The notes: generated from the letters alone by a model not told the origin. A DNA stretch of 63,162 nucleotides from an uncultured Clostridia bacterium (GCA_947631405.1 CANRLC010000009.1:1-63162); one strand, 5' to 3'; counted from the stretch's first letter, positions 35,909 through 45,443 are shown. Translations and numbers: made by a program.

Positions 35909-36955
35909 TTCCTTTTCCGCCGTCGCGCTCATGCCCACGCGCGCCAAATCGTTGTCCTCCAGCGTCACGGTCACGTCAAAGCGCGTGCGGCCGCCGTCGC
36001 GCTCGCCCACGCCGGAGATCGCCGAGACCGTCCCGCGCAGCGGTTCGTCGGGATACGCGTCCAGCGTCACGGTCAGCCCGTCCCCGACGGACAGCTGCTG
36101 CAGGTCGTCCTCGTCCGCCGTGAAGACCGCCTCCAGCGCGCCGAGTGGGCAGTAGGTCAGCAGCGGCGCGTCCTTCTCCACGCGCTCGCCGCCGGACGTT
36201 CGCACCTCCAGCAGCACGCCCGCCTCCGGCATGTACACCGCGCCGTCGCCGCCCTGCATACCCGCCAGCGCGTCCGGCACCATCTCCGCCAGCAGGTCGC
36301 CGCGCGACACGCGCTCGCCCGCCTGCGCGTACATCGCGAGCACATAGCCCTCCGCCGTCACCGCCGTGGGGTCGATGCGCGAGAGCGAACCCGTGCCGAT
36401 GCAGTGCTCGCTCCTGTAGTCGGCGTCGCGGTAGATGCGCACGCGCTCGCTTACGCGCAGCGTCCCGGCGTCGGTCACCTCGACCGTGTAGCCGCGCCCC
36501 TCCACGCCGGTCACGACGCCCTCGCCGCGGCGGTCGGTGTCCTCCGTGGAGCGCACGAACACATGCTCGCCCGCGTGGACGATCTTGTTGTCGTTGTCCG
36601 ACCCCGCGCCCGAGGTCGAGCACGACGCCGTGTAGAGCGCGTCGCGCTCCATGTAGAGCAGCGCCCCGTAACGTTCCTGCACCGAGGCCGCCGAATCGCC
36701 CGGTTGCGCGAAGACGCCCGTAACCGTGCCGTCAAAGTCGGCGTAGACCGCCGTCGTGGACAGCGTCAGCAGCGCCTCGCCCTGCGCGATCTCGTCGCCC
36801 GCGCGCGCGTTTATGTCGCCCGCCACCCCGGAATACGGTGCGAGCAGCGTGTACACGCGCGACGCCTCCACGCTCCCGTCCAGCTCCAGTTCCGCCGCGG
36901 CGAGCGACGGCGTCAGGCACAGCGCCAACAGCGCCGCTACACAATGCTTCTTCAT
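35906..36955 (-). CDS. Efflux adaptor-like (HlyD/MFP-type) extracytoplasmic protein
   Basis: A 349-residue protein with signal peptide (MKKHCVAALLALCLTPSLAAAE). It has two lipoyl-like segments: VYTLLAPYSGVAGDINARAGDEIAQGEALL in blocks around 33-60 and a matching GYVLAMYAQAGERVSRGDLLAEM later, then a beta-barrel ending in FDVTVTLEDNDLARVGMSATAE. This is the membrane-fusion-protein layout. Start at ATG 36955 is favoured because GGAGGA lies seven bases upstream. It is the last gene of the export operon, which therefore encodes two adaptors. Confidence 0.78.
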   Translation of the reverse strand: MKKHCVAALLALCLTPSLAAAELELDGSVEASRVYTLLAPYSGVAGDINARAGDEIAQGEALLTLSTTAVYADFDGTVTGVFAQPGDSAASVQERYGALLYMERDALYTASCSTSGAGSDNDNKIVHAGEHVFVRSTEDTDRRGEGVVTGVEGRGYTVEVTDAGTLRVSERVRIYRDADYRSEHCIGTGSLSRIDPTAVTAEGYVLAMYAQAGERVSRGDLLAEMVPDALAGMQGGDGAVYMPEAGVLLEVRTSGGERVEKDAPLLTYCPLGALEAVFTADEDDLQQLSVGDGLTVTLDAYPDEPLRGTVSAISGVGERDGGRTRFDVTVTLEDNDLARVGMSATAEKE

Positions 36956-37030
36956 GCTCATTCCTCCGCTTCCTTCGCTCCGCGCATCCGCGCGCGGGGG
37001 CGTCGTGTGATCCGTCTTGTTCCGCGCGCG

Positions 37031-38245
37031 TCAAATGCTGCGCAACGCGTCGATGGGGTTCAGGTTGCTCGCCTTGCGCGCAGGCGCCCAGCCGAAGATG
37101 ATGCCCACGGCGGCGGAAAAGCTGACGCCCAACGCGATGGCGAACGTGTTGATCGAGAAGGTGATGTCCGTGTTGGCGCAGATGGCGAACGAGATCGCCA
37201 GCCCGGCGATCACGCCGATCACGCCGCCCAGCAGCGAGAGGATGATCGCCTCGATCAGAAACTGCATCTGAATCTGGCCCGGCTCCGCGCCCAGCGCCTT
37301 GCGCAGGCCGATCTCCGTGGTGCGCTCGGTGACGGTGACGAGCATCATGTTCATGATGCCGATGCCGCCGACCACCAGCGCGATGGACGCGATGCCGACC
37401 AGCAGCGACATCATCATCGAGGTCATCAGGTTCATGGCGTCGGTCATCGACTCCATGTTGAGGATGGTGTAGGTGTCGTCCTTGTAGTTGAAGATGCCGT
37501 CGAGCGCGGCCTCCATCTCCTCCACGGCGGCGTCGGTCTCATCCGGGTCGGTGACGTAGATCTCGGCGGTGGATACGGTGGAGGTGCCCACCAGCTTCTT
37601 GGCCGCCGTGTAGGGCACATAGACCGTGCCGTCGCTCGCGCCGCCGAAGAGGATCTGCGCGAACAGGCTGGCGTTTTCGTTTTCATCCACCGTGCCCACG
37701 ACGGTGAACTCCTGCCCCGCCAGATACAGCGTCTTGCCCATCGGATCCTCGCCGAAAAAGAGCGTCTTTGCCGCGTCGCCGTCCAGCAGGCAGACGTGCG
37801 AGGCCTGCGCCACGTCGATCGCGTTGATCGCGCGGCCGCGCGCGAGCAGGTCGCCGTTGTGGGAAAAGTAGCCCTCGCCGTTGCCCATCAGCGTGATCAC
37901 GTCCGACCACGCGCCGCCGCGCTTGGCGGTGACCGTCGCCGAGAGCGAGGGCGACACGCCGCCCACATGCTCGCAGGCGAGCAGTTCCCCCAGCTCCGCG
38001 TCGGTGAGGCCGCGCTTGAGCGCCGTGCCCGTCACCTGCAAGCGGAGCGTGCCCAGCCCCATCGCGTCGAATTGCTCGTTCATCGTGTCGGTCGCGCCCT
38101 GCACGACGGTCATCAGCGCGATGATCGCCGCCACGCCGATGATGATGCCCAGCGTGGTCAGGAAGGAGCGCATCTTGTTGCCCACGATGTTGGCGGCGGA
38201 CATGCTGACGCTCTCCCAGAACATATCGAGCTTGCGCTTAAGCAC
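37031..38245 (-). CDS. MacB-like ABC transporter permease
   Basis: A 404-residue permease with one N-terminal helix, a MacB periplasmic core (about 60-270) and three C-terminal helices of the FtsX domain. ALRTFLTT-like text is seen as MRSFLTTLGIIIGVAAIIALMTVV near the start; ERTTEIGLRKALGAEPGQI is the FtsX coupling stretch. Proteins of this type move peptides or antibiotics by a mechanotransmission mechanism. Its start overlaps the end of the ATPase gene by eight bases. The C-terminus ends NLNPIDALRSI, as usual. Confidence 0.9.
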   Translation of the reverse strand: MLKRKLDMFWESVSMSAANIVGNKMRSFLTTLGIIIGVAAIIALMTVVQGATDTMNEQFDAMGLGTLRLQVTGTALKRGLTDAELGELLACEHVGGVSPSLSATVTAKRGGAWSDVITLMGNGEGYFSHNGDLLARGRAINAIDVAQASHVCLLDGDAAKTLFFGEDPMGKTLYLAGQEFTVVGTVDENENASLFAQILFGGASDGTVYVPYTAAKKLVGTSTVSTAEIYVTDPDETDAAVEEMEAALDGIFNYKDDTYTILNMESMTDAMNLMTSMMMSLLVGIASIALVVGGIGIMNMMLVTVTERTTEIGLRKALGAEPGQIQMQFLIEAIILSLLGGVIGVIAGLAISFAICANTDITFSINTFAIALGVSFSAAVGIIFGWAPARKASNLNPIDALRSI

Positions 38246-38930
38246 CCGCCGTCACCCCCTCGGAAAGCTCGCCGTCGAGGATGCTCACGATGCGCGTGGC
38301 ATGCCGGGCGATCTTGAGGTCGTGCGTGATCATGACGATGGTGCGGCCCTCGCGGTTCAGCTCGTTAAACAGGGCCATCACCTGCTCGCCCGTCGCCTGA
38401 TCGAGCGCGCCCGTCGGCTCGTCGGCGAGCAGGAGCGTGGGGTTCGTGGCCAGCGCCCGCGCGATAGCGACGCGCTGCTGCTGTCCGCCGGAGAGCTGGT
38501 TTTGGTGGTGGTGCATGCGATCCTTGAGGCCCACGCGCACGAGCATCTCCTCCGCGCGCCGCGTTCGCTCGCGGGGCGGCACGCCCGCATAGACGAGCGG
38601 CAGCTCCACGTTCTTGAGCGCGTCCAGCCGGGGCAAAAGCTGAAACTGCTGGAAGATAAAGCCGATCTCGCGGCTGCGGATGCGCGCCAGCTGCCGCTGG
38701 TCGAGATCGCGGATGACGCGGCCGCGCAGGCGGTATTCGCCGCTGGTCGGCGTGTCGAGGCAGCCGATGATGTTCATCAGCGTCGATTTGCCGCTGCCCG
38801 ACGGCCCCAGCACCGAGAGGAACTCGCCCTCGTCGATGTCCAGATCGATCCCCTTGAGGATGGTCTGCACCTCGCCGCCCATCACATATTGCTTGACGAT
38901 CCCGCGCATCGAGAAAAAGCCGTTATCCAT
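38238..38930 (-). CDS. MacB/LolD-type ABC transporter ATP-binding protein
   Basis: A 230-residue ATPase with Walker [16 protein letters not shown], signature [15 protein letters not shown], Walker [13 protein letters not shown] and switch ITHDLKIA. It powers the MacB-like permease encoded next. It begins 12 bases after the first adaptor gene, within one minus-strand operon. Confidence 0.93.
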   Translation of the reverse strand: MDNGFFSMRGIVKQYVMGGEVQTILKGIDLDIDEGEFLSVLGPSGSGKSTLMNIIGCLDTPTSGEYRLRGRVIRDLDQRQLARIRSREIGFIFQQFQLLPRLDALKNVELPLVYAGVPPRERTRRAEEMLVRVGLKDRMHHHQNQLSGGQQQRVAIARALATNPTLLLADEPTGALDQATGEQVMALFNELNREGRTIVMITHDLKIARHATRIVSILDGELSEGVTAGA

Positions 38931-38942
38931 GCGCGCCTCCCG

Positions 38943-39806
38943 TCAGTTCCGGGCGCTCTCGCGCATCTGCTCCATCACCTCGGCCATGGTGAGCGCGCTA
39001 GGCGCCAGCACGGTGTCGCCCGCGCGCACGCCGGAGACGATCTCGCAATACACGCCGTCGCTCAGGCCCGTCTCAATCGGCACGCGCTGCGGCTCGCCGT
39101 CGGCGCCCCGCACGAGGACATACGGCTCGTTGTAGTCGTCAAACTGCACCGCGTCCAGCCGCAGGATGTTTGCGCCCGTCGCCTGCCCGCGCAGCACGCG
39201 CGCGCTGATCTGCATGCCGGGATAGACGCCCTCCATCTGCGGCATGGCGACCGTGGCGTCGTAATAGGAGAGATCGCCCGAGGCCGTGCCGTTCTTGTCG
39301 AGCTTCTGCACGACGCCCTCGTAACGCGCGTCCAGCGCGAGCACCGTCACCTCGACGGGCGTGCCCGGCGCGACCGCCGAGACGTCGTATTCGTCCACGT
39401 TGAGGCTGACCTCCAGATGCGACATGTCGATGATCTCGGCGGTCGTCTGCCCGGCGGCGAGGACGTCGCCCTCGCCGACGTACAGCCCGGTGACCTCGCC
39501 GTCCATGTCGGCGTACACGGCGCCGCCCTCCTCGGTCGCGTAGAGCTTGTCGCCCTCCTCCACGCGCGCGTTCTGCTGAACGTACACGCGCTCGACCTTG
39601 TCCGCCGCGGCCGCCGCAATCGTCTGCATGCGCGGCGCGCGCACGAGGCCGTCGAAGTGGTAATAGGTGGTCAGGTCGCCCGTCTGCACCGCTTCCTCGC
39701 GGTAGGCGGCGGACTGCGTCTTTTCGCTCAGGCGCGCAACGCCGTAGGCCGCCGCCGCGACGAGCAGCAGCAGCACGACCCAGCGCACCCATTTGCGTTT
39801 CTTCAA
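38943..39806 (-). CDS. MacA-like membrane fusion protein
   Basis: The first adaptor of the operon, 287 residues. An N-terminal helix (LKKRKWVRWVVLLLLVAAAA) anchors it. RVYVQQNARVEEGDKLYATEEGGAVYADMD... corresponds to the lipoyl region and VSLNVDEYDVSAVAPGTPVEVTVL to the beta-barrel, each given as short visible blocks. I choose TTG 39806 because GGGAGGTG is eight to nine bases upstream; the longer frame would run through the promoter. It links to the MacB-like transporter. Confidence 0.82.
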   Translation of the reverse strand: MKKRKWVRWVVLLLLVAAAAYGVARLSEKTQSAAYREEAVQTGDLTTYYHFDGLVRAPRMQTIAAAAADKVERVYVQQNARVEEGDKLYATEEGGAVYADMDGEVTGLYVGEGDVLAAGQTTAEIIDMSHLEVSLNVDEYDVSAVAPGTPVEVTVLALDARYEGVVQKLDKNGTASGDLSYYDATVAMPQMEGVYPGMQISARVLRGQATGANILRLDAVQFDDYNEPYVLVRGADGEPQRVPIETGLSDGVYCEIVSGVRAGDTVLAPSALTMAEVMEQMRESARN

Positions 39807-39833
39807 GGGAAAACACCTCCCAATGCGTTCACC

Positions 39834-39863
39834 ATTATAGCACGGCGCGCCGCGATCCGGCAA
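39834..39863 (-). promoter_or_regulatory. Promoter of the MacAB-like operon
   Basis: On the minus strand TTGCCG (39863-39858) and TATAAT (39839-39834) are separated by 18 bases, between the ROK gene stop and the adaptor start. Confidence 0.6.
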
Positions 39864-39878
39864 ACCGATTGCGCCCGG

Positions 39879-40769
39879 TCAATCGGCGGCCTCGCGCAGC
39901 GCCTGCGCGCCGAGCAGCAGCGCGCCCACCACGCCGGAATTGACGCCCAGCGCGGGCGGCACGATATAGCCGCCGACGCCCGCATCCGTCAGCTTGTCGG
40001 AGGCGACGTACCCGGAAAGCAGCTCCAGCGTGCGCGCGCGGATGAGCGGGAAGAGCTGCTCCCGCTGCATGACGCCGCCGCCCAGCACGATGATCTCCGG
40101 GGAAAAGGAGACGATGGCGTTGACGCACATCTGCGCCAGATACTCGGCCTCCAGCGCCCACGCGGGGTGATCTTCGCTGAGCAGCTTCGCCGACAGGCCC
40201 CAGCGCTTCTCGATCGCCGGGCCGCTGGCCAGCCCCTCCAGACAGTGGCGGTGGAACGGGCAGACGCCGTCGGGCATGGGATCCTCCTCGACCGGGAAGA
40301 GGAGCATGTGGCCCAGCTCCGGGTGAACCAGCCCGTGGACGAGCCGCCCGCCCGAGACGATGCCCCCGCCGATGCCCGTGCCCACGGTGACGTAGAGCAG
40401 GCTGCCTAGCCCCCGGCCCGCGCCGAGGCGGTGCTCCGCGAGCGCGGCGGCGTTCACGTCGGTGTCGATCTTCGCGGGCACGCGCAGGCGCGCCTGCATC
40501 TCGGCGAGCAGCGGATAGCCGCGCCAGCGCAGCTTGGGCGTGTTCGCGATCGCGCCGTAATCCTTTGAGGTCGGGTCGAGCACGAGCGGCCCGAAGGAGC
40601 CGATGCCCAGCGCGGCGATGCCGAACTTGCCCAAAAAGTCGCACAGCAGCGGCACCGTCGCCTCCGGCGTGGTCGTGGGAAAGCTGGCCCTTTGGAGCAC
40701 GTTTCCCTGTTCGTTGCCGATCGAGCAGACCATCTTGGTGCCGCCCGCCTCCAGCGCGCCGATGAGCAT
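39879..40769 (-). CDS. ROK family sugar kinase (fructokinase-like)
   Basis: Phosphorylates a hexose with ATP. The 296-residue protein begins MLIGALEAGGTKMVCSIGNE, resembling fructokinases such as GmuE/ScrK, and has DTDVNAAALAEHRLGAGRG, the catalytic-region VTVGTGIGGGIV, and the zinc-binding CPFHRHCLEGLASGPAI. Starting at ATG 40769 removes a non-conserved upstream extension. Fructose or mannose would be a sensible substrate given manA nearby, but it is 4 kb from the mannan operon and not co-transcribed with it. Confidence 0.88.
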   Translation of the reverse strand: MLIGALEAGGTKMVCSIGNEQGNVLQRASFPTTTPEATVPLLCDFLGKFGIAALGIGSFGPLVLDPTSKDYGAIANTPKLRWRGYPLLAEMQARLRVPAKIDTDVNAAALAEHRLGAGRGLGSLLYVTVGTGIGGGIVSGGRLVHGLVHPELGHMLLFPVEEDPMPDGVCPFHRHCLEGLASGPAIEKRWGLSAKLLSEDHPAWALEAEYLAQMCVNAIVSFSPEIIVLGGGVMQREQLFPLIRARTLELLSGYVASDKLTDAGVGGYIVPPALGVNSGVVGALLLGAQALREAAD

Positions 40770-40924
40770 ATGCGTCCCTCCCCGCGCGCGGCCGGGATAG
40801 CCGCGCGCCCTTTCGCGCAGACTGTGTCCGCGCACTCGCCCCACATGATACTCCAATTCGCGGCGGGTGTCAAACGAAAATGGGCGTGCGGCGCGCCGCC
40901 GCGCGGCCCGCGGGAGGGCTGCCC

Positions 40925-42313
40925 ATGCGGCAAGCAAAGGCGCATCCGCCATCCCGGCGCGAGATGCTCACGCAGGACGCGCGCCGCCTCGTGCTGCGGC
41001 TGTGTGCGCCGTGCATGCTCTCGACGCTCTCCACCGGCGCGGGCGCGCTGCTGGACGCGACGATGGTCAGCGCCGACGGCGCGGCGACGACCGCCGCCGT
41101 GGGCCTCAGCTTCCCGTTGACGGCCCTGCTGCAGGCGATCGGCTTTACGCTCGGCACGGGCGCGGGCAGCTTCATCAGCCGCAGCCTCGGCCGGGGCGAC
41201 GAGGAGTCGGCGCGCCGCGCGGCCTCCTGCGCGCTCGTCGCCGCGCTGGCGGTAAGCGGGGCGCTTGCGCTGGCGGGCGCTCTGTTTGCCGCGCCGCTGC
41301 TTGCCTTTTTGGGCGCGCCCGAAGAGGCACTTGCGGGCGGCGTCCTCTACGCGCGCTATGTGCTATTGAGCGGGCCGATGCTCTGCGCGTCGCTGGTGCT
41401 GGGCAGCCTGCTGCGCGGGCAGGGGCGTGCGTGGCCGGTCGGCGCGGCATCCGCCGCTGGGAGCGCCGTGGGCGCCGCGCTTTGCGCGCTGCTGGTGCGC
41501 GGCCTGCATTGGGGGCTGCGCGGCGCGGGCGTCGCGCTGCTCGCGCGGGAGGCCGTCACGCTCGCGTGGCTTTCCGCCGCCACCGCGCGCGGGGCGCAGC
41601 GGCCCGATCCGCGCCTGTTTACGCTGCGCCCCGCCGTCTGGCGGGACATCCTCCGCTCCGGCGCTCCGGCGCTGCTGCGGCAGGGGATGGTCGGCGCATC
41701 CGGCGCGCTGCTCAACCGCGCGAGCGCCGCGCTGGGCGGCGTCGCGCTGGCGGGCATGAGCCTCGCCGTGCGCGTCACCTCCCTGATCGCCTCCGCCGTG
41801 ATCGGCTTCGGGCAGGGCTTTCAGCCCGTGTGCGGCTTCGCGGCGGGCGCGGGCGACGCGAAGCGCGTGGACGAGGCGTATCGCTTCTGCCGTCGGGCGG
41901 CCGCGATCGCGCTGGCGCTCGCAGGCGCGCTGCTCTACGCCTTTGCCGCTCCGCTGCTCTCCCTCTTGGGCGCGCGCGCGGACGTCGCCGCGTTCGGCGC
42001 GCGTGCGCTGCGCGCGCAGGCCCCCGTCCTCTGGGCGCAGGGCGCGGTGATCCTGATGAACATGCTCACGCAGTCCCTTGGGCTGACGCTGCGCGCCTCG
42101 CTGGTGGCGGCCAGCCGGCAGGGCTACCTGCTCTGGCCGATGCTCTTCCTGCTGCCCCGGCTGCTGGGCGAGACCGGCCTCGTGTTCGCGCAGAGCGCCG
42201 CCGACCTGCTCGCGTGGCCCGTCTGCCTGCTGCTCACGCGCGGCGCGATCGACAGCGTCTCTCCGCGGCGCGGGGCCGCGCCGCCGCGCCCCGCCCTCGC
42301 CGGGACGGATTGA
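40925..42313 (+). CDS. MATE family efflux transporter
   Basis: A 462-residue protein with twelve hydrophobic segments in two halves. Typical stretches are LLDATMVSADGAATTAAVGLSF near helix 1-2, GTGAGSFISRSLGRGDEESARRAAS, and GFGQGFQPVCGFAAGAGDAKRVDEAYRF in the second half. MATE transporters export cationic drugs or metabolites using sodium or proton gradients. ATG 40925 follows CGGGAGGG; it is divergent from the ROK gene. Confidence 0.9.
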   Translation: MRQAKAHPPSRREMLTQDARRLVLRLCAPCMLSTLSTGAGALLDATMVSADGAATTAAVGLSFPLTALLQAIGFTLGTGAGSFISRSLGRGDEESARRAASCALVAALAVSGALALAGALFAAPLLAFLGAPEEALAGGVLYARYVLLSGPMLCASLVLGSLLRGQGRAWPVGAASAAGSAVGAALCALLVRGLHWGLRGAGVALLAREAVTLAWLSAATARGAQRPDPRLFTLRPAVWRDILRSGAPALLRQGMVGASGALLNRASAALGGVALAGMSLAVRVTSLIASAVIGFGQGFQPVCGFAAGAGDAKRVDEAYRFCRRAAAIALALAGALLYAFAAPLLSLLGARADVAAFGARALRAQAPVLWAQGAVILMNMLTQSLGLTLRASLVAASRQGYLLWPMLFLLPRLLGETGLVFAQSAADLLAWPVCLLLTRGAIDSVSPRRGAAPPRPALAGTD

Positions 42314-42338
42314 CGCGCGCGGCCAAACCCGCTATACT
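42310..42338 (+). promoter_or_regulatory. Promoter of the serine hydrolase gene
   Basis: TTGACG (42310-42315), which contains the stop codon of the MATE gene, and TATACT (42333-42338) with a 17-base spacer. Confidence 0.65.
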
Positions 42339-42374
42339 GTTGCCGTCCGGCCCACCCGCCGGACAGGAGGCGCT

Positions 42375-43577
42375 ATGAGAAACGCAACTGAGCCGGAGCT
42401 TGCCGCGCTGCGAGCGCTTGCCGCGCGCGTCGCCGCGCCGCTTCCGCCCGTGCAGCGCGGCGCGGACGGAAAGCTGACCCCCGAAAGCCGCGACGCGCTT
42501 GGGCGCGCCTGCGAGGGCGCGCTGCGCCGCCACCGCGCCGTCGGCGCGGCGATCGCGCTGTGTGCGCCGGGCGGCGCGACGGACATCCTCTGCTTTGGCC
42601 GCGCGCGGCTGCGCCCGTGCGCGCCCGTCACGGCGCGCACCTGCTTCCGCCTCGCGTCGGTGAGCAAGCTGCTGCTCTCCTTCGCCGCGCTCTCGCTGTG
42701 CGAGGAGGGCCGCCTGTCGCTGGACGAGGAGGCTGGCGCGTATCTGGGCTATCCCGTCCGCTCGCCGCGCCACGCGAGCGCCCCGGTCACGCTGCGCATG
42801 CTGCTCACGCACACCGCCGCGCTGCGCGACGGCGGCCCCTACGCGCGCGCGGTGGAGGGCGAACCGCTGACGCTGCGCGCGCTGTTGGAGGATGAAGGCA
42901 GCTGGCTGCCCGCGCGGCCCGGCGAGCGCTTCGCCTACTGCAACCTCTCCGCCGCGGTGGCGGGCGCGGCCGTGGAGCGCGCGGGCGGCGCGCCGCTGTC
43001 GGCGTTGCTGAGGGAGCGCATCTTTCTGCCGTTGGGCGCGCGCGCCTACGGCGACCCGCGCGACGTCTCGCCCGCGAGCGACCTCGCCTGCGGCTACGCC
43101 GTGCGCGGATGGCTGCCGCCGCGGCTGCGCTACGACGCGGCGCGCCTCGCCGCGCGCGAGAAAGAGCCGTTTGACCCGGAGCGGGACTATCTCGCCGCCG
43201 CGGGCCGCGCCATCGCCGACGCGGACGGCCTCGCGCGGCTGGGCCGCCTGCTCGCCTCGCACGGCGCGCCGGGCGTGCTCTCCGGCGCGTCGCTGGACGA
43301 GATCCGGCGCTGTCAGGATGGAACGGGCGGCGTGGAGCGCGCCGGGCGCGGGCTGAACGTGGGCTTTCTGCCGGGCGTCTTCCCCGGCTTTTCCCCGGTC
43401 GGCCATCAGGGCGTCGCCTACGGCATGTGCGCGGAGCTTTTTGCCGACCCCGCCACGGGTTCGGCCGTCGGCATCATGACCAGCGGCGTGCGCCTCACGC
43501 GCGCCGAGCCGCTCGCGCACGTCGGGCTGGAGCTGCTCGCGCTCGGCTTTGCCGCGCTGCGCGGCGCGCAGGACTAG
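42375..43577 (+). CDS. Serine hydrolase, beta-lactamase/D-Ala-D-Ala peptidase family (class C-like)
   Basis: A 400-residue penicillin-binding-like hydrolase. The SxxK motif is S95-V-S-K98 in FRLASVSKLLLS, the YxN motif is FAYCNLS, and the third motif is GHQG near residue 342. There is no signal peptide, so it is probably cytoplasmic. Members hydrolyse D-amino peptides or esters; a true beta-lactamase is unlikely without export. ATG 42375 follows an AGGAGG site. Confidence 0.83.
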   Translation: MRNATEPELAALRALAARVAAPLPPVQRGADGKLTPESRDALGRACEGALRRHRAVGAAIALCAPGGATDILCFGRARLRPCAPVTARTCFRLASVSKLLLSFAALSLCEEGRLSLDEEAGAYLGYPVRSPRHASAPVTLRMLLTHTAALRDGGPYARAVEGEPLTLRALLEDEGSWLPARPGERFAYCNLSAAVAGAAVERAGGAPLSALLRERIFLPLGARAYGDPRDVSPASDLACGYAVRGWLPPRLRYDAARLAAREKEPFDPERDYLAAAGRAIADADGLARLGRLLASHGAPGVLSGASLDEIRRCQDGTGGVERAGRGLNVGFLPGVFPGFSPVGHQGVAYGMCAELFADPATGSAVGIMTSGVRLTRAEPLAHVGLELLALGFAALRGAQD

Positions 43578-43624
43578 GACATATTTTTGTCACATTCTTT
43601 CAACCTTTTGTCTCATGCGCGCCC

Positions 43625-43653
43625 TTGTTTTGCACGCGATAGGCGGCTATAAT
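43625..43653 (+). promoter_or_regulatory. htrA promoter
   Basis: TTGTTT (43625-43630) - 17 bases - TATAAT (43648-43653), 74 bases before ATG 43727. Confidence 0.65.
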
Positions 43654-43726
43654 AGAGGCGTCCTTCGGGGAAAGCCTCCCCGGCGGACGAGACATACGAC
43701 AACCTCATGAAAGGAGTTTGAGTTTT

Positions 43727-44899
43727 ATGCGTACTTCCCATCGTCTTTACGCGCTGATCGCGCTGGCTTTGGTGCTGGCGCTCGCTTCCACCGCTTCCTT
43801 CGCCGTGCTCGCGCAGGCGGAGGACGGCTTCACCCTGCAGGAGGCCGACAAGGACGCGCCCGTGCTGACCACCCGCGAGATCGCCGCGAAGGTGCGCACC
43901 AGCGTGGTCGCCATCGAGACGACGAAGCGCGTCGTCTACGACAATGGCGACATGTATAACAGCCCCTTCGGCCTGTTCGGCTTCGGCTACGGCTACGGTT
44001 ACCCGCGCGGCAGCCAGCGCGAATACACGCAGAAGGGCGCCGGCTCCGGCATCATCATCTCGAGCGACGGCTACATCCTCACCAATAACCACGTCATCTC
44101 CGGCGCAGACGAGATCACCGTCTACGTCATGGGCGAGGACGACGAGGAGACCACCTACGAGGCGACGCTGGTCGGCGCGTCCGAGAGCAACGACATCGCC
44201 GTCCTCAAGATCGACGCCAAGGGCCTCAACGCCGCCGTCTTCGGCGACAGCGACGATCTGGAGATCGGCGAGCCTGCCGTCGTCATCGGCAACCCGATGG
44301 GCACCGTACACGGCTCCGTCACCGCGGGCATCATCTCCGCCAAGGAGCATGAGCTGACCATCGACGACGTGACCATCAACGCCATCCAGACCGACGCGGC
44401 CGTCAACCCCGGCAACTCCGGCGGCGCGCTCTTCGACGAGCACGGCAACGTGGTCGGCGTCATCTACGCGAAGAGTTCCTCCGTGCAGATCGAGGGCATC
44501 GGCTACGCGATTCCGGTCAACTCGATCAAGGATCTGGTGAGTCGCATGATTAACGACCCGGCCTCCGTGGAGGATCAGACGAAGGGCAGCCAGATCATGC
44601 TGGGCATCACCATCGCCGACGTCACCGAGTCGCTGAGCGAGCAGTACAACATGCCCGTGGGCGTGTACATCAGCGAGGTCAGCTCCATGAGCGCCGCCGA
44701 GCGCGCCGGGCTGCGCGTGGGCGACATCATCACCGGCTTCGCGGGCGAGGACGTCGATTGCAGCGACACGCTCAACGCCATCAAGGCGAAGCAGACGCCG
44801 GGCGACTCCGTGCCCATGGTCATCGACCGCAACGGCACCGAGATGACGATCACCATCGTCATCCCGCAGCCCACGCAGGTGGATCTGACGGACAACTGA
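43727..44899 (+). CDS. HtrA/DegP-type serine protease
   Basis: An envelope quality-control protease of 390 residues. A signal sequence or anchor (RLYALIALALVLALASTASF) is followed by a trypsin-like domain with H122 (TNNHVIS), D156 (ESNDIAVLKI) and S231 (NPGNSGGAL). One C-terminal PDZ domain (about 290-380) has MPVGVYISEVSSMSAAERAG and LRVGDIITGF. A Gly/Tyr-rich loop (LFGFGYGYGYPRG) sits before the catalytic core. ATG 43727 follows AAAGGAG. Confidence 0.93.
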   Translation: MRTSHRLYALIALALVLALASTASFAVLAQAEDGFTLQEADKDAPVLTTREIAAKVRTSVVAIETTKRVVYDNGDMYNSPFGLFGFGYGYGYPRGSQREYTQKGAGSGIIISSDGYILTNNHVISGADEITVYVMGEDDEETTYEATLVGASESNDIAVLKIDAKGLNAAVFGDSDDLEIGEPAVVIGNPMGTVHGSVTAGIISAKEHELTIDDVTINAIQTDAAVNPGNSGGALFDEHGNVVGVIYAKSSSVQIEGIGYAIPVNSIKDLVSRMINDPASVEDQTKGSQIMLGITIADVTESLSEQYNMPVGVYISEVSSMSAAERAGLRVGDIITGFAGEDVDCSDTLNAIKAKQTPGDSVPMVIDRNGTEMTITIVIPQPTQVDLTDN

Positions 44900-44917
44900 T
44901 CGCGCCCCAATCCTCTC

Positions 44918-45306
44918 GCGGGAAGCACGCCGTGCTTCCCGCTTTTGTTTGTCATCAATCTGTGCCGGCGTCAAGATTCGTCTTGATCCGATCTGAAACA
45001 CAAGCGATCTTTGAAAGAATGGGAGCTTCTTTTCTCCCCCCTCCGAGGGGAGAAAAGACTTCTTCTGAAGGACTGGGCGGGAAGCACGCCGTGCTTCCCG
45101 CAGTCTGTCGAAAAACCCCATTTCACTACCTTCAAGCTTCCGAGGAGTGCGGGGCTTTGCCCCGCCGCCCCACCTAGGGGCTTTCCGGTCGCCCCTAGGA
45201 ACCCTTCGGCCCCCAAACTTTGAGGGTTGTAAAAGCTTTTAAGGATTACGCAAGATAGTACAATGACTTTTTTGACAAGCTGCGGGAAGCACGCTGTGCT
45301 TCCCGC
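44918..45306 (+). repeat. Gene-free region with three copies of a GGGAAGCACG hairpin
   Basis: GCGGGAAGCACG and its complement form hairpins at 44918-44942, 45077-45101 and 45282-45306; the first and third are followed by T runs and look like terminators. Between them are TTTTCTCCCC/GGGGAGAAAA (45028-45058), GGGGCTTTGCCCC (about 45154-45166) and CCTAGGGG/CCCCTAGG (45173-45202). Together with the remainder of 44900-45443 this is a 0.5-kb intergenic stretch without convincing gene. It resembles a second repeat family. Confidence 0.7.
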
Positions 45307-45443
45307 TTTTTTCATTGGAAGCGCGCTTACCATCCCCTGTACGCGCTGCCAGCATTCCTTCCTTGCGTCCCCCCTGCCGTCTGTGCTATGATAGGGACAG
45401 TGGCCGTTACATTTCCCCCTTCGCGCATCTTTGGAGGACTCCT

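Noticed and set aside
35906-39806. Outer-membrane efflux (diderm cell) inferred from MacAB-like genes
   Set aside because: No TolC, BAM or LPS genes are in the window, and MacAB-like sets are common in monoderm Clostridia.
42375-43577. Beta-lactam resistance gene
   Set aside because: The protein has the SxxK/YxN fold but no signal peptide, and is more like cytoplasmic serine esterases/peptidases.
44758-45177. Coding frame in the intergenic region after htrA
   Set aside because: It starts within htrA in another frame and runs through palindromic hairpins.
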